A stretch of 64,000 bases of DNA from Sphingomonas sp. IC081 (GTDB taxonomy: Bacteria; Pseudomonadota; Alphaproteobacteria; Sphingomonadales; Sphingomonadaceae). The position numbers were made by a program, and so were the translations under genes. The notes beneath the pieces were generated by a model, which did not search any database, had not been told where the DNA came from, and saw only the letters and a list, made by a program, of their open reading frames with translations. The stretch covers positions 341,922 through 405,921 of the forward strand of contig NZ_CP029762.1 of NCBI RefSeq assembly GCF_006874585.1, in the 5' to 3' direction. This document shows positions 1 through 9,371 of the stretch, piece after piece. Every line of letters starts with the position of its first letter. Positions within the stretch are counted from its first letter, which is position 1.

Positions 1-2
1 AG

Positions 3-104
3 GACACCATTGCGGAGCGTTATGGTATTTCGAAAAGCGCGGTAAAGCAGCAGATTGCCAAGGCCATGGCCTTGCTCGCCTCCCGCATGGGAGATGTGAA
101 ATGA
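3..104 (+). CDS. ECF-type RNA polymerase sigma factor, C-terminal end (partial)
   Basis: Only the last 33 codons lie in the window; the gene runs off the left edge. The readable end (IAERYGISKSAVKQQIAKAM) is a helix-turn-helix of the sigma-70 region 4 type, as in FecI-like ECF factors that recognise the -35 element. Its stop codon TGA overlaps the ATG of the FecR gene (ATGA at 101-104), so the two are translationally coupled. An ECF factor followed by FecR and a TonB receptor with an STN domain is the classic trans-envelope signalling cassette. The assignment rests on the HTH and this gene order. Confidence 0.72.
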   Translation, partial: DTIAERYGISKSAVKQQIAKAMALLASRMGDVK

Positions 105-1141
105 GGGATGCCGTCATTACCGACACTCCCGATCCGCGCGTGGCAGAAGCGGCGGTCTGGTATCTGTCGCTCGCGGACGGCTCGCTCACCGAAGCCGAGC
201 AACTGGCGTTCGACGAATGGCTTGCCGACCCGGAGAATGCCGATGCCTTTGCCGACATGTCCCGCATGTCGCGCATGTTGGATGGGCTCGGTGAGGAACC
301 AGAGGTCATTACGCTGCGGACCGCGGCGCTGTGTGACTACGAGAACCGTACGGACAGTGGCCGCCGCCGGGGCGAGGTTCGAAGGTCACTTTTCGCGGCA
401 GCTCTGGCGGCCTCGATCATGCTGGTGTTTGTTGGCGCGTTGTCTGTCTTGTCCGGGCGATCGCGGCATTTTGTCACCGGGATCGGCGAACAGCGTGTTG
501 TTCTGCTCGACGACGGTTCACGATTGACGCTGGATGGGGATTCTGCGGTGGACGTCGATCTCGGGCGCTATCGGCGCTCGCTGGTGCTGCTTCAGGGGCG
601 CGCGCGGTTCAACGTTGCCAAGGACCCCTTGCGCCCCTTCACCGTCACGGCAGGCAATCGCATCGTGGTTGCGACAGGCACGTCCTTCTCGGTCGAACTG
701 CTTGGAAAGGATGTACATGTGCAACTGTTCGAAGGCCATGTAGCGGTGGTCAATCGCACGGCGGGACGCGGGGGGATGCAGGCTGAGCAGTTCCGTCCGA
801 GCCGCCTCGCCGCCGAGCCGCAGCTCAGCCCGGGCAACGAGATGGTTGCGCTGGCCGATGGTGGCGAGCCGCCAAAAGTCGCGGCTTTTCAGATGGCCCC
901 GGCCGAGGCCTGGGAGGATGGTGAACTCGTGTTCGAGAACGAGACGCTTGCAGCCGCAGCGGAGCGCATGAACCGCTATTCGCGCCGCCGCATCGAACTG
1001 GCCGATGGTGAGACCGGGGCGCTGGTGGTGAACGGGGTGTTCCGGGCAGGCGATGCCGGTGCCTTCATCGATGGACTTTCTGCGCTCTATCCGCTGCGGG
1101 TGCAGGTCATGGAGGAAGGCTGGCGGATCGAGAAGCGTTGA
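101..1141 (+). CDS. FecR-family anti-sigma / sigma regulator
   Basis: A 346-residue inner-membrane FecR homologue. An N-terminal DUF4880-like segment (about residues 8-50, with the hallmark LADGSLTEAEQLAFDEWL) is cytoplasmic and would bind the ECF sigma factor. One transmembrane segment lies near residues 98-116 (AAALAASIMLVFVGALSVL). The periplasmic FecR domain follows (about 125-220, with TGIGEQRVVLLDDGSRLTLD) and then a C-terminal DUF4974/STN-like domain (about 270-345). In the family this end contacts the STN domain of the partner receptor and relays substrate binding to the sigma factor. The partner receptor directly downstream is interrupted by IS66 and frameshifted, so the relay probably lacks its native input. 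Confidence 0.9.
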   Translation: MRDAVITDTPDPRVAEAAVWYLSLADGSLTEAEQLAFDEWLADPENADAFADMSRMSRMLDGLGEEPEVITLRTAALCDYENRTDSGRRRGEVRRSLFAAALAASIMLVFVGALSVLSGRSRHFVTGIGEQRVVLLDDGSRLTLDGDSAVDVDLGRYRRSLVLLQGRARFNVAKDPLRPFTVTAGNRIVVATGTSFSVELLGKDVHVQLFEGHVAVVNRTAGRGGMQAEQFRPSRLAAEPQLSPGNEMVALADGGEPPKVAAFQMAPAEAWEDGELVFENETLAAAAERMNRYSRRRIELADGETGALVVNGVFRAGDAGAFIDGLSALYPLRVQVMEEGWRIEKR

Positions 1142-1740
1142 GGCGTCAACGCACCAACGCGCCTTTTTGAATTTTCTCGAATTTCTGTCTGTCCCTTTAC
1201 GGATCTGACGCGTCTTACCGTTCGGCAACAATCGTTCAGACAGGGGTCGTCAAATATGGGGAAGTTTCATTCTGCATCCCGCTGGGGTGCAGGAAGTGTC
1301 GTGATTGCGGCGCTGATGGTTCAGGTCGCACCGGCATTCGGGCAGGAACAGCGCATTGCTTTCGACATTCCTGCACAAAGCCTGGCAGGCGCGCTGCGCA
1401 GCGTCGCGTCGGCAGCGCACCAGCAGGTGATTTTCGACGGCGGGGCGGTGAAGGGGCGCAAGTCCGCCGGGCTCAAGGGCAGCTATACCGCGCAAGCCGC
1501 GCTGACGCAGTTGCTCCGCGGGACCGGGCTCTCGGTGGAACAGGGCGCCTCGGGCGTGTTCATCGTTCGCCGTCCCGCTGCCGTGCAGACGCCGGCCGCC
1601 GAAACGCTGGCGGTTGACGATCACGACGGGACAGCACCGACCGAACTTGTCGTGACGGGATCGCGCATTCGCCGCACCGAGTTCGATTCCCCGATTCCCG
1701 TCGTCGCGCTCCAGAAGGAGGACATTTCCGAGCACGGTTA

Positions 1741-1748
1741 TCGCGATC
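1741..1748. repeat. Left copy of IS66 8-bp target-site duplication
   Basis: TCGCGATC here is repeated exactly at 4393-4400 on the far side of the element. With one copy removed, the receptor reading frame is continuous across the site. Confidence 0.95.
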
Positions 1749-1839
1749 GTAACCGTCCGGCCTGACCCGCTTGCTCGGTTCGGGATGTGTGGTCAGGACG
1801 TCCTATTGGTCGCTCATTTGAGCGTACGATAGGACGATC

Positions 1840-2196
1840 ATGACGCAAGTGACGGTGTTGAATGGTGCGCGACGGCATCGGGATTGGTCGGACGAGGAAC
1901 GTCTGGAGATTCTCCGTGAGGCATTTTCGCCGGGCGCAGTCGTTTCGCAGGTGGCGCGGCGATACGATGTTTCGCGGGGGCTGATTTACATTTGGCGCCG
2001 AGCGGCCATGCGGCGGGCGGAAGCGGCGTTCGTCCCCGCGGTCATCGAGGAAGTTTCGGAGCCAACCGTGACTCCCACTGGGCTGTCCGAACCGGAGGCG
2101 GCGATCGTGCTGGAACTGCCTGATGGCCGGCAACTGCGCATTTCGGCATCGACGCCGCCTGCCTTGGCCGCAGCCGCGCTGAAGGCGCTACGGTGA
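1840..2196 (+). CDS. tnpA: IS66-family accessory protein TnpA
   Basis: A 118-residue protein with an N-terminal helix-turn-helix (about residues 20-55, VVSQVARRYDVSRGLIYIWR), matching the first ORF of IS66 elements (IS66 Orf1/TnpA, HTH_Tnp_1-like). It is thought to bind DNA in the transposition complex. The stop overlaps the GTG start of tnpB by 4 nt (2193-2196), the usual translational coupling in this family. The C-terminal half (LELPDGRQLRISASTPPALA) is the typical short beta-rich tail. Full length, no damage seen. Confidence 0.93.
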   Translation: MTQVTVLNGARRHRDWSDEERLEILREAFSPGAVVSQVARRYDVSRGLIYIWRRAAMRRAEAAFVPAVIEEVSEPTVTPTGLSEPEAAIVLELPDGRQLRISASTPPALAAAALKALR

Positions 2197-2534
2197 TCCC
2201 GTCGGGCGCGCGAGTGTGGATCGCGATGGGCCACACCGATATGCGTAGGGGCATGCAGGGTCTGGCCGCGATGGTCCAGCAGCACTTCACCAAGGATCCG
2301 TTTGCCGGCGATCTGTGGGTCTTTCGGGGACGCAGCGGCACGCTGGTGAAGATCATCTGGCACGATGGGATCGGCATGTCGCTTTACTCAAGGCGGCTTG
2401 AGAAGGGGCGTTTCATCTGGCCCTCGGCGAAGGATGGTGTGGTGTCGCTGACGAGTTCGCAACTCGCCTGCCTGCTCGACGGTATCGATTGGCGCAACCC
2501 GCAGTATTCCTGGCGGCCACAGAGCGCCGGATAG
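2193..2534 (+). CDS. tnpB: IS66-family accessory protein TnpB (IS66 Orf2)
   Basis: A 113-residue protein of the IS66 Orf2 family, recognised by GHTDMRRGMQGLAAMV near the N terminus and by FRGRSGTLVKIIWHDGIGM and SLYSRRLEKGRFIWP in the middle. Length matches the family (about 115). It starts at GTG 2193 inside the end of tnpA. Its exact role is not well established in the family, but it is required with TnpA and TnpC for transposition of typical IS66 elements. Intact. Confidence 0.94.
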   Translation: MIPSGARVWIAMGHTDMRRGMQGLAAMVQQHFTKDPFAGDLWVFRGRSGTLVKIIWHDGIGMSLYSRRLEKGRFIWPSAKDGVVSLTSSQLACLLDGIDWRNPQYSWRPQSAG

Positions 2535-2594
2535 CTAGTAAAGCGATCGCATTTCGGGCTTGATCGGAGGGGCTGACGATGATTCACTCCCTTC

Positions 2595-4259
2595 ATGGAA
2601 GCCGCTGCTTCGCCCTTTCCAGATGACGCTGATGCGCTCAAGGCGCTGCTGGCGAACGCGCTTCTGAAGGCCGACGAGGCAGAGCAACGCGCCGCAGCCG
2701 TCGAGGCCGAACTGGCCAATGCCCGCGCTCTGGCGAGTGCGACCGAGGCCATGATCGCCCATCTCAAGTTGCAGAACGCCAAGCTACGCCGCGAGCAGTA
2801 TGGCACCAGCGCCGAACGCACCGAGCGGCTGCTTGCGCAGTTCGAGCTTGAGCTCGAGGACCTCGAAGCCGATGCGGCCGGGGACGAACTCGCCGCCCAA
2901 GCCGCCGCCGCGAAGACGACGGCCATTTCCGCCTTCGAGCGCAAGAAGCCGGTCAGGAAGCCGTTCCCCGCTCATCTTCCGCGCGAACGTGTTGTCGTTG
3001 CCGCGCCGTGCTCGTGCCCGGCCTGCGGCGGCAACCGGCTGTCCAGGCTCGGCGAAGATATGACCGAGACGCTGGAGGTGATCCCGCGCTCGTGGAAGGT
3101 CATCCAGACGGTGCGCGAGAAGTTCGCCTGCCGGGATTGCGAGAAGATCACGCAGCCGCCAGCACCGTTCCACGTCACCCCGCGCGGATGGGCCGGCCCC
3201 AGCTTTCTCGCCATGCTGCTGTTCGACAAGTACGGCCAGCATCAGCCGCTTCACCGTCAGGCCGAGCGCTTTGCCAGCGAAGGCGTGACGCTCAGCGTCT
3301 CGACGCTCGCCGACCAGATCGGCGCGGCCTGTCTTGCGCTGATGCCAATATACCAACTGATCGAGGCCCACACACTGGCCGCCGAGCGCCTGCACGGCGA
3401 CGACACCACCGTGCCGATCATGGCCAAGGGCAAGACGATTACCGGGCGATTGTGGGACTACGTACGCGACGATCGGCCCTTCGGCGGCAATGATCCCCCT
3501 TCGGTCGTCTTCTACTATTCGCGCGACCGGCGCGGCGATCATCCACGACGCCATCTTGCGGCCTGGTCCGGGATTCTGCAGGCGGACGCCTATGGCGGCT
3601 ACAACGAGCTTTACGCTCCGAACCGGCAGCCGGGGGCGATCCTCGAGGCTGGATGCTTCGCGCACGCGAGGAGGAAATTCTTCGAGCTGGCCGACGTCGA
3701 AGGTGCCGCACGTAAAAAGAGCCGCGGCGAGAAGGCCGGGCTCGTCTATCCGATCGCGCTCGAGGCCGTGCAGAAGCTCGATGCCCTGTTCGCCATCGAG
3801 CGCGACATCAACGGCAAGAGCCCGGCCGAACGTCTCGCAGCCCGTCAGGAACTCAGCGCGCCGCTGATGACCGAGCTCCACGAATGGCTGAACGCACAGC
3901 TCGCCCGAATCTCGCGCAACCACGATCTCGCCAAGGCCATCAACTACATGCTGCGCCGCTGGAGTGCGTTCACCCGCTTTCTCGACGAAGGCAGGGTCTG
4001 CCTCTCGAACAACGCCGCCGAACGATCGCTGCGCTGTGTGCCGCTCGGACGCAAATCGTGGCTATTCTGCGGTTCCGATCGCGGTGGCCAGCGGGCGGCG
4101 GTCGCTTATTCGCTGATCCAGACCTGTCGCCTCAACGACGTCGATCCCCAGGCGTGGCTCGCCGACGTCCTCGCCCGCATCGCCGATCATCCCATCAGCC
4201 GGATCGACGAGTTGCTCCCGTGGAACTGGCGGTCCGCTAAGGTCGATCTCGCCGCCTGA
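2595..4259 (+). CDS. tnpC: IS66-family transposase TnpC
   Basis: A 554-residue DDE transposase. An N-terminal leucine/alanine-rich coiled coil (about 10-75) is followed by a zinc-binding CxxC segment (CSCPACGG near residue 140; CRDCEK near 180). The catalytic core has candidate acidic residues in HGDDTTVPI, QADAYGGYNELY and SNNAAERSLR, and there is a C-terminal IS66 tail (WRSAKVDLAA region). Length is normal for the family and no frameshift is present. It starts 60 nt after tnpB; the same strand and order indicate one transcript. Confidence 0.95.
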   Translation: MEAAASPFPDDADALKALLANALLKADEAEQRAAAVEAELANARALASATEAMIAHLKLQNAKLRREQYGTSAERTERLLAQFELELEDLEADAAGDELAAQAAAAKTTAISAFERKKPVRKPFPAHLPRERVVVAAPCSCPACGGNRLSRLGEDMTETLEVIPRSWKVIQTVREKFACRDCEKITQPPAPFHVTPRGWAGPSFLAMLLFDKYGQHQPLHRQAERFASEGVTLSVSTLADQIGAACLALMPIYQLIEAHTLAAERLHGDDTTVPIMAKGKTITGRLWDYVRDDRPFGGNDPPSVVFYYSRDRRGDHPRRHLAAWSGILQADAYGGYNELYAPNRQPGAILEAGCFAHARRKFFELADVEGAARKKSRGEKAGLVYPIALEAVQKLDALFAIERDINGKSPAERLAARQELSAPLMTELHEWLNAQLARISRNHDLAKAINYMLRRWSAFTRFLDEGRVCLSNNAAERSLRCVPLGRKSWLFCGSDRGGQRAAVAYSLIQTCRLNDVDPQAWLADVLARIADHPISRIDELLPWNWRSAKVDLAA

Positions 4260-4392
4260 CCCAACTTCGCCGCGGTCCTCGGCGTATGCTTACCGCATCA
4301 CCCTCGCATCAGTGCAAGCACTACAGCTTGCACCAGTGCTTACCTCCAGGGTCTGGATTCAACCTGCAAGGCGGCCCTCAGCGGAGCCGTAC

Positions 4393-4400
4393 TCGCGATC
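4393..4400. repeat. Right copy of IS66 8-bp target-site duplication
   Basis: TCGCGATC, identical to 1741-1748. The receptor coding sequence resumes directly after it at 4401 in the frame required by the upstream fragment. Confidence 0.95.
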
Positions 4401-7040
4401 TTGCCGAGGCGCTTCAGGATATTCCCGGAGTCGATCAGGGGCTCAACCTTTCCGCTGGACAGACCTCGACGCAGACCAATGGCCTCTCGACCGTCAGCCT
4501 GCGCGGCCTTGGCCAGAACCGCACGCTGACGCTCATCGACGGACACCGCACCGTCTCCAACGTCGGCAATTCGAACGCCGTCAGTCTCAGCACGATCCCG
4601 ACGTTTCTCGTTGACCGGATCGACGTGAGCACTGGCGGTGCCTCGGCGGTCTACGGATCGGACGCGATTGCCGGCGTCGTCAACATCATCACCGATGAGG
4701 GCGTGAAGGGCATCAAGGCGAGGGTTGCCGGCACCGCGACCAACGACGGCGGCGGTGACGGAACCGAATACTCGCTGGCGGCCGGGGGAAAGTTTCTCGA
4801 CAACCGGCTCTACCTGATGGCTACGGCCACCTACGAGAAGCAGAACATCCTGCGCGCGAAAGATCGCCAATGGGCGCTGCAATCGGTTGCCTACGATGCG
4901 GACACCAATACGGTATCCTCTCCCTCGCTCAGTTCCTACACGCCGGGAGGGCGGTTCCTCAACAGTCGGGGCGCCTACTACTATGACGAGAACGGCCTTC
5001 AGTCCGGCTTCGTGACGGCCGAGAACGGCTACGATTCCCGCGTCAACGGCACGCTGATCGTCCCGCGCGAGAGCGTGAGCGCGGCCGGCAAGATGGGGTA
5101 CGAGTTCAGTGACAGGCTGAAATTCAAGGCGACCGTGCTCTACTCGCGGATCACCACCCATTCGGTGCGTGAGCCCTATTACATCTCGAACTCGTCCACT
5201 TACGGAACCGAGGACGAGTACACGCTGGGACGAATCTCGCGCAGCAATCCCCTGGTGCCTGCGGAGATTGCGGCCGCGTCCACCAGTACCGGCATCGATT
5301 TCCGTCGTCGCCTGACCGAAGTCGGCCAGATGGCGATCGACAACAAGCGCGAGACCTGGCGTGGATGGGCCGGGTTCGAAGGTACTGTCTTCGGCAATTG
5401 GAACTGGTACGTGACGTACGGTTTCGGCCGGTTCGAGCAGAACCAGGTGCGCACCAACGGCGTCAATTACCAGCACGTGCAGTACGCGCTCAATGCCACG
5501 AAGCTTGCCGATGGCTCGATCGTCTGCGCCGATGAAGCGGCGCGCGCCGAGGGCTGCGTTCCGCTCGACCTGTTCGGCATCGGCTCGATCAGCGATGCGG
5601 CTGCCGACTACATTCGCGGGAATGTCTGGTACCAGGCGATCAACAGCCAGCATACGCTGAGCGGCAACCTCACCGGTACACTGCTGGATCTGCCTGCCGG
5701 ACCGTTGCAGATCGCCACCGGCTTCGAACTGCGCCGCGATCATACTGAAACCCACACCGACGAACTGACCGCCAACGGCTACAGCAACTTTGCCTACATT
5801 CCCGAATATGCGGGCACGGTGAAGGTCGGCGAAGCCTATGTGGAAGCCAATGTGCCGGTGCTGCGCGATGTGCCGCTGATCTATCGCCTCAGCCTTGATG
5901 GTGCGCTGCGCGTGGCGCACTACAACCTTTCGGGCGTCGGCACGACGATGAGCTATCGCATGGGGGCCCAGTGGGAGCCGGTTCGCGGCATGAACCTGCG
6001 CACCACGTTCAGCCGGGCCCAGCGCGCGCCGGATACGACGGAGCTCTACTCGCCGCCGCGTGACGACTACGATACCGTCGTCGATGTCTGTAGCGGGGTT
6101 ACGGCGGCAACCACCGGCACGATCGCGGAGAATTGCCGTTCCAACGCCGGCATCGCGGCTGCCATCGCGGCGGACGGCGTGTTCAAGCACGACAGCACCA
6201 GCGTCAACGCTCCCAACGCGGGCAATGCCGATCTGAAGGAAGAGACCGCCTATACCTTCACGGCGGGTGTTGTGGTCAATCCCGCGTTCCTGCCGGGCTT
6301 CCAGGCGAGCGTCGACTACTACGACATTCGCGTGAAGGACGCGATTTCCGCGCTGTCGAACACCAACCAGATGCTGGAGTGCTATTCGGATACCTCCGGC
6401 ACCGACAACCGCTTCTGCGAAGCGATCACCCGCGATGGCGACGGGCAGATCACGCGTCTGGTCAACCAGCAGGAAAACCTCGACGAACTGCGCGCGCGGC
6501 ATCGACGTGGCGGTGGCCTTCCAGTTCCGCCCGGAAGTGATCCCCGGAAGCATCCAGTTCTCCCTGAACTACAACCATCGTCTGGAACTGGGCACCAAGT
6601 ACCAGGGCATCGCCAGCCAATCCTCGGATGACTGGCTGGGTGAAGTCGGCACGTCAAAGGATTCGGCAAAGGCCAGCATCGGCTGGAGTTCCAAGCGCTT
6701 CATGCTGAAGTGGACCACGGTCTACATCGGCAAGGCAGTGGACAGCAACGAGGCCGCCGAGAGCTTTGCGCAAGCCGGGATCACTGATCCGCTCTACCTC
6801 AACGTCCCGGCTTACTGGCGCCATGACCTGAGCTTCCGCATCACTCCGCCGCTGCGCAATCCGAACCTGAGGATCTTCGGTTCGATCCGCAACCTGTTCA
6901 ACAAGTACGGACCGTTCCTTCCCGACGGCACCGAGAGCGGCAACACCTACAACTACAACTCGGTCTATGGCGTGACCGGCCGTTCGTTCACGCTCGGAGC
7001 GCAGTTCGCGTTCTGATTTTCCCGCCGACAATCCATCCCC

Positions 7041-7069
7041 GCCCGGCGGCTCCGCAAGAGCCGCCGGGC
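7041..7069 (+). terminator. Hairpin terminator after the broken TonB receptor
   Basis: A perfect 12-bp stem (GCCCGGCGGCTC / GAGCCGCCGGGC) with loop CGCAA lies 24 nt after the receptor stop and 19 nt before the peptidase start. It is followed only by a weak T-rich stretch (AAGTTTC), so termination may be partial. Confidence 0.6.
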
Positions 7070-7088
7070 AAGTTTCTGCGAGACGTTC

Positions 7089-9173
7089 ATGGTCGCCTTT
7101 TCCCGCGTGTTCCGTTCCACCTTGCTGGCTGCCGTCCTGTCGTCGGCCCTGGCCCCGTCCATGGCCCAGGCGGGTGAACCTGCAACCACGCCGGAAACGA
7201 TGGGCGCGGTGGATCTGCTGAGCATCGCGCGCGCGGGAAGCTCATTGCCGGCGAATGACGGATCCTCGATCCTTTACCGGGTGACGCAGGCGGACTGGGA
7301 AAAGAACCATACGGTCAGCGAACTCTGGCGCGTCGATACCGCCTCGGGCAAGGCGCGGCGAATGCTGGGCGAGGGCGGCAGCGGTGCGGCCTGGTCGCCC
7401 GACGGGAAGACAATCGCGTTTGTCGACCGGCGCGCGGGGGACAAGGTCAGCCAGATCTATCTTCTGCCGGTCGATGGCGGCGAGGCGCGCAGGCTGACCA
7501 CGCTCGGAACGGCGCCCGCCGATCTGGTCTGGTCGGGGGACGGCAAGTCGATCTGGTTCCTCGCCAGCCTGCCTGACGACAAGGATCTCGCCAAGCGCAA
7601 GAAGATGCGCGACGACATGTTCGCCTTCGAGGCCCCCGGCATGCGCCGGGCCTTGTGGAAGGTCGATATGGCCAGCGGCAAGGCGGGAAAGGTCATTACC
7701 GGTGACTTCGAGGTGCGCGGTTTCGACCTTTCCGCCGATGGCCGCGTAGTGCTCTATCGCCGGGCGACCTCGCGGCTGCTGGACGACCAGTCCGCTTCGG
7801 AACTGTGGGTGCATGGCGAAGGCGCCGAAGACCGGCGCCTGACCGACAACGACTTTCAGGAAATGAGCAGCCGCCTATCGCCAGACGGTCGCACCGCCTT
7901 GTTCCTCGCCAATGCGCGGGATGGGCATTACGGTACTTTCAACGCCAACCTCTTCGTGATCGACATTGCCAGCGGCAAGATTCGCGAACTCGCCGATGGC
8001 CCGCCCTGGGCGGTCGAGGAAGCGCTGTGGTCGGCGGATGGCCGCACGATCTATTTCACCGCGCAGGAAGGCGTGCGCACCGGTCTCTATGCCGTGCCTG
8101 CCGGCGGCGGCCGCTGGCGTAAGCTGGCAGGGGGGGACAGCGTGATTTCCGCCATCGCCTTGTCGCGCGACGGGCGCATGCTGACCTACACCGAACGCAG
8201 CGCACTCCAGCCCGAGGAGGTGGTGCGCCTCGATCCGCGCCATCCGCGCCCGGTCCGCGTTACACACCTCAACGACGGCATTGCCGGGCGTTTCCGCCTG
8301 CCGCGTCAGGAAGCGATCCGCTGGACCGCAGCTGACGGACAGGCATTGGAGGGCCTTGTCACCTATCCGCTCGATTATGTGGCGGGCCGGGCATACCCTC
8401 TGATCGTCCAGAGCCACGGTGGGCCGCGTTCGGCGGACCAGTTCAACGTCTTTGCCTACGGCCGTTTCCAGCCGCTGCTGGCGGCGCGCGGAGTCATGGT
8501 GCTGAGCGTCAATTATCGCGGCGGCACCGGCTATGGAGATGCTTTCCTGCAAGGCATGAACGCGGGCTATTTCCGCCATGCCGACAAGGATGTGCTGTCC
8601 GGCGTCGATGAACTCGTGCGGCGAGGCATGGCCGATCCCGAGCGCCTGGGCATGATGGGCTGGAGTGCGGGCGGCCACATGACCGCACGGCTCGAAACCG
8701 TGACCGACCGCTTCAAGGCGGCAGTGGTCGGTGCCGGTGCGGTCGACTGGCCTTCGATGTACCTTGGGTCGGACACGCGCTGGCAGCGCAAGGAATGGTT
8801 CGTGACGCCGCCATACGGGACCACGGCGCGCCGCGATCTCTATCAGGACTATTCGCCGCTTGCCTCGGTGGACAAGGTGAAGACGCCGACGCTGATCCTG
8901 GCCGGTGCCGAGGACGAGCGTGTGCCTTCGGCCCAGGCGGTGATGTATTACCGGGCGCTATCGGCGCTCGGCGTAGAGAGCGAACTCTATCTCGCGCCCC
9001 GGGAGCCGCACAATTTCCGCGAACTGCGTCACCGCCTGTTCCAGATCAACGTGCAGATGGACTGGTTCTCGCGCCATGTCCTGGATGCCGCTTACGAGGC
9101 GGAAAAGGCTCCTTCCGCCTCGGGGAGAACGAACGACCCGCTGGAGGAATCCGGTTCAGTCGAATCCGATTGA
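7089..9173 (+). CDS. Prolyl oligopeptidase family (S9) serine peptidase, exported
   Basis: A 694-residue protein with an N-terminal Sec-type signal (FRSTLLAAVLSSALAPSMAQA). A WD40/PD40-like beta-propeller (about residues 50-400, repeated SPDG/SADG turns such as AWSPDGKTIAFV and SADGRVVLY) is followed by an alpha/beta-hydrolase S9 domain (about 420-660). The catalytic triad is visible: Ser526 in GWSAGGH, Asp609 in GAEDERVP and His641 in PREPHNF. Such dipeptidyl-peptidase/acylaminoacyl-peptidase-like enzymes cleave short peptides, here presumably in the periplasm. It lies downstream of the broken TonB receptor, suggesting the receptor once imported peptides or a peptide-bearing ligand. The substrate cannot be told from sequence. 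Confidence 0.9.
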   Translation: MVAFSRVFRSTLLAAVLSSALAPSMAQAGEPATTPETMGAVDLLSIARAGSSLPANDGSSILYRVTQADWEKNHTVSELWRVDTASGKARRMLGEGGSGAAWSPDGKTIAFVDRRAGDKVSQIYLLPVDGGEARRLTTLGTAPADLVWSGDGKSIWFLASLPDDKDLAKRKKMRDDMFAFEAPGMRRALWKVDMASGKAGKVITGDFEVRGFDLSADGRVVLYRRATSRLLDDQSASELWVHGEGAEDRRLTDNDFQEMSSRLSPDGRTALFLANARDGHYGTFNANLFVIDIASGKIRELADGPPWAVEEALWSADGRTIYFTAQEGVRTGLYAVPAGGGRWRKLAGGDSVISAIALSRDGRMLTYTERSALQPEEVVRLDPRHPRPVRVTHLNDGIAGRFRLPRQEAIRWTAADGQALEGLVTYPLDYVAGRAYPLIVQSHGGPRSADQFNVFAYGRFQPLLAARGVMVLSVNYRGGTGYGDAFLQGMNAGYFRHADKDVLSGVDELVRRGMADPERLGMMGWSAGGHMTARLETVTDRFKAAVVGAGAVDWPSMYLGSDTRWQRKEWFVTPPYGTTARRDLYQDYSPLASVDKVKTPTLILAGAEDERVPSAQAVMYYRALSALGVESELYLAPREPHNFRELRHRLFQINVQMDWFSRHVLDAAYEAEKAPSASGRTNDPLEESGSVESD

Positions 9174-9371
9174 GACTGGGCACGCGGGTATCGAGGGGCG
9201 TGACATGAGGTTCCTCCGGTCAAGGCGGGCTTCCTGAGGATCAGCCGGGGCCGCGCTGGGGCCCGATGCGGACGCTGGCAGCCGTCGCCGCCGGGCGCGC
9301 TGTCATCGCCGCGTCAAATAGTTCTGCCCTTCGGGTTTCACCATCGGGCACGCTATTACCGGAGTCGTATC

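Larger units (their letters stand above)
1749..4392 (+). mobile_element. IS66-family insertion sequence, complete (2644 bp)
   Basis: A complete element carrying tnpA, tnpB and tnpC in that order. It is bounded by an 8-bp direct repeat TCGCGATC at 1741-1748 and 4393-4400, the duplication length typical of IS66. The ends are imperfect inverted repeats: the left begins GTAACCGTCCGGCCTGAC, and the right, read inward on the other strand, begins GTACGGCTCCGCTGAG. It sits in the plug-domain codons of a TonB receptor, in the same orientation. The perfect target duplication and intact transposase frames suggest a fairly recent insertion. Confidence 0.95.
1256..7016 (+). pseudogene. TonB-dependent receptor with STN domain, split by IS66 and frameshifted
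   Basis: Start ATG 1256 follows an AGGGG ribosome-binding site at 1242-1246. The 5' part (1256-1748) encodes a signal peptide, an STN domain (IAFDIPAQSLAGALRSVASA) and the TonB box/start of the plug (ELVVTGSRI). The 3' part resumes at 4401 with the rest of the plug (LAEALQDIPGVDQG) and the barrel, ending in FTLGAQFAF at 7016. Removing 1749-4400 (the IS plus one copy of the 8-bp target duplication) joins YRD to LAEALQ in frame. A second lesion lies in a CG-dinucleotide run at 6491-6498. Restoring one CG unit rejoins DELRA to RGIDVAVAF and gives 3111 nt, exactly 1037 codons. The ancestral product was therefore a 1036-residue FecA/STN-type receptor working with the upstream sigma/FecR pair. The 2-bp lesion could be slippage or a sequencing error; the IS insertion is unambiguous. 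Confidence 0.93.

Noticed and set aside
2784..3923. Antisense frame of 379 residues within IS66 tnpC
   Set aside because: Complementary-strand shadow of the transposase gene, which is itself unambiguous.
4286..4392. ATG 4286 as start of a separate truncated TonB receptor
   Set aside because: This stretch lies inside the IS66 right end; receptor homology begins only after the target duplication at 4401.
4340..6553. A 737-residue minus-strand frame opposite the TonB receptor
   Set aside because: Antisense shadow with Val/Arg/Gly bias and no family features; the receptor frame is clear.
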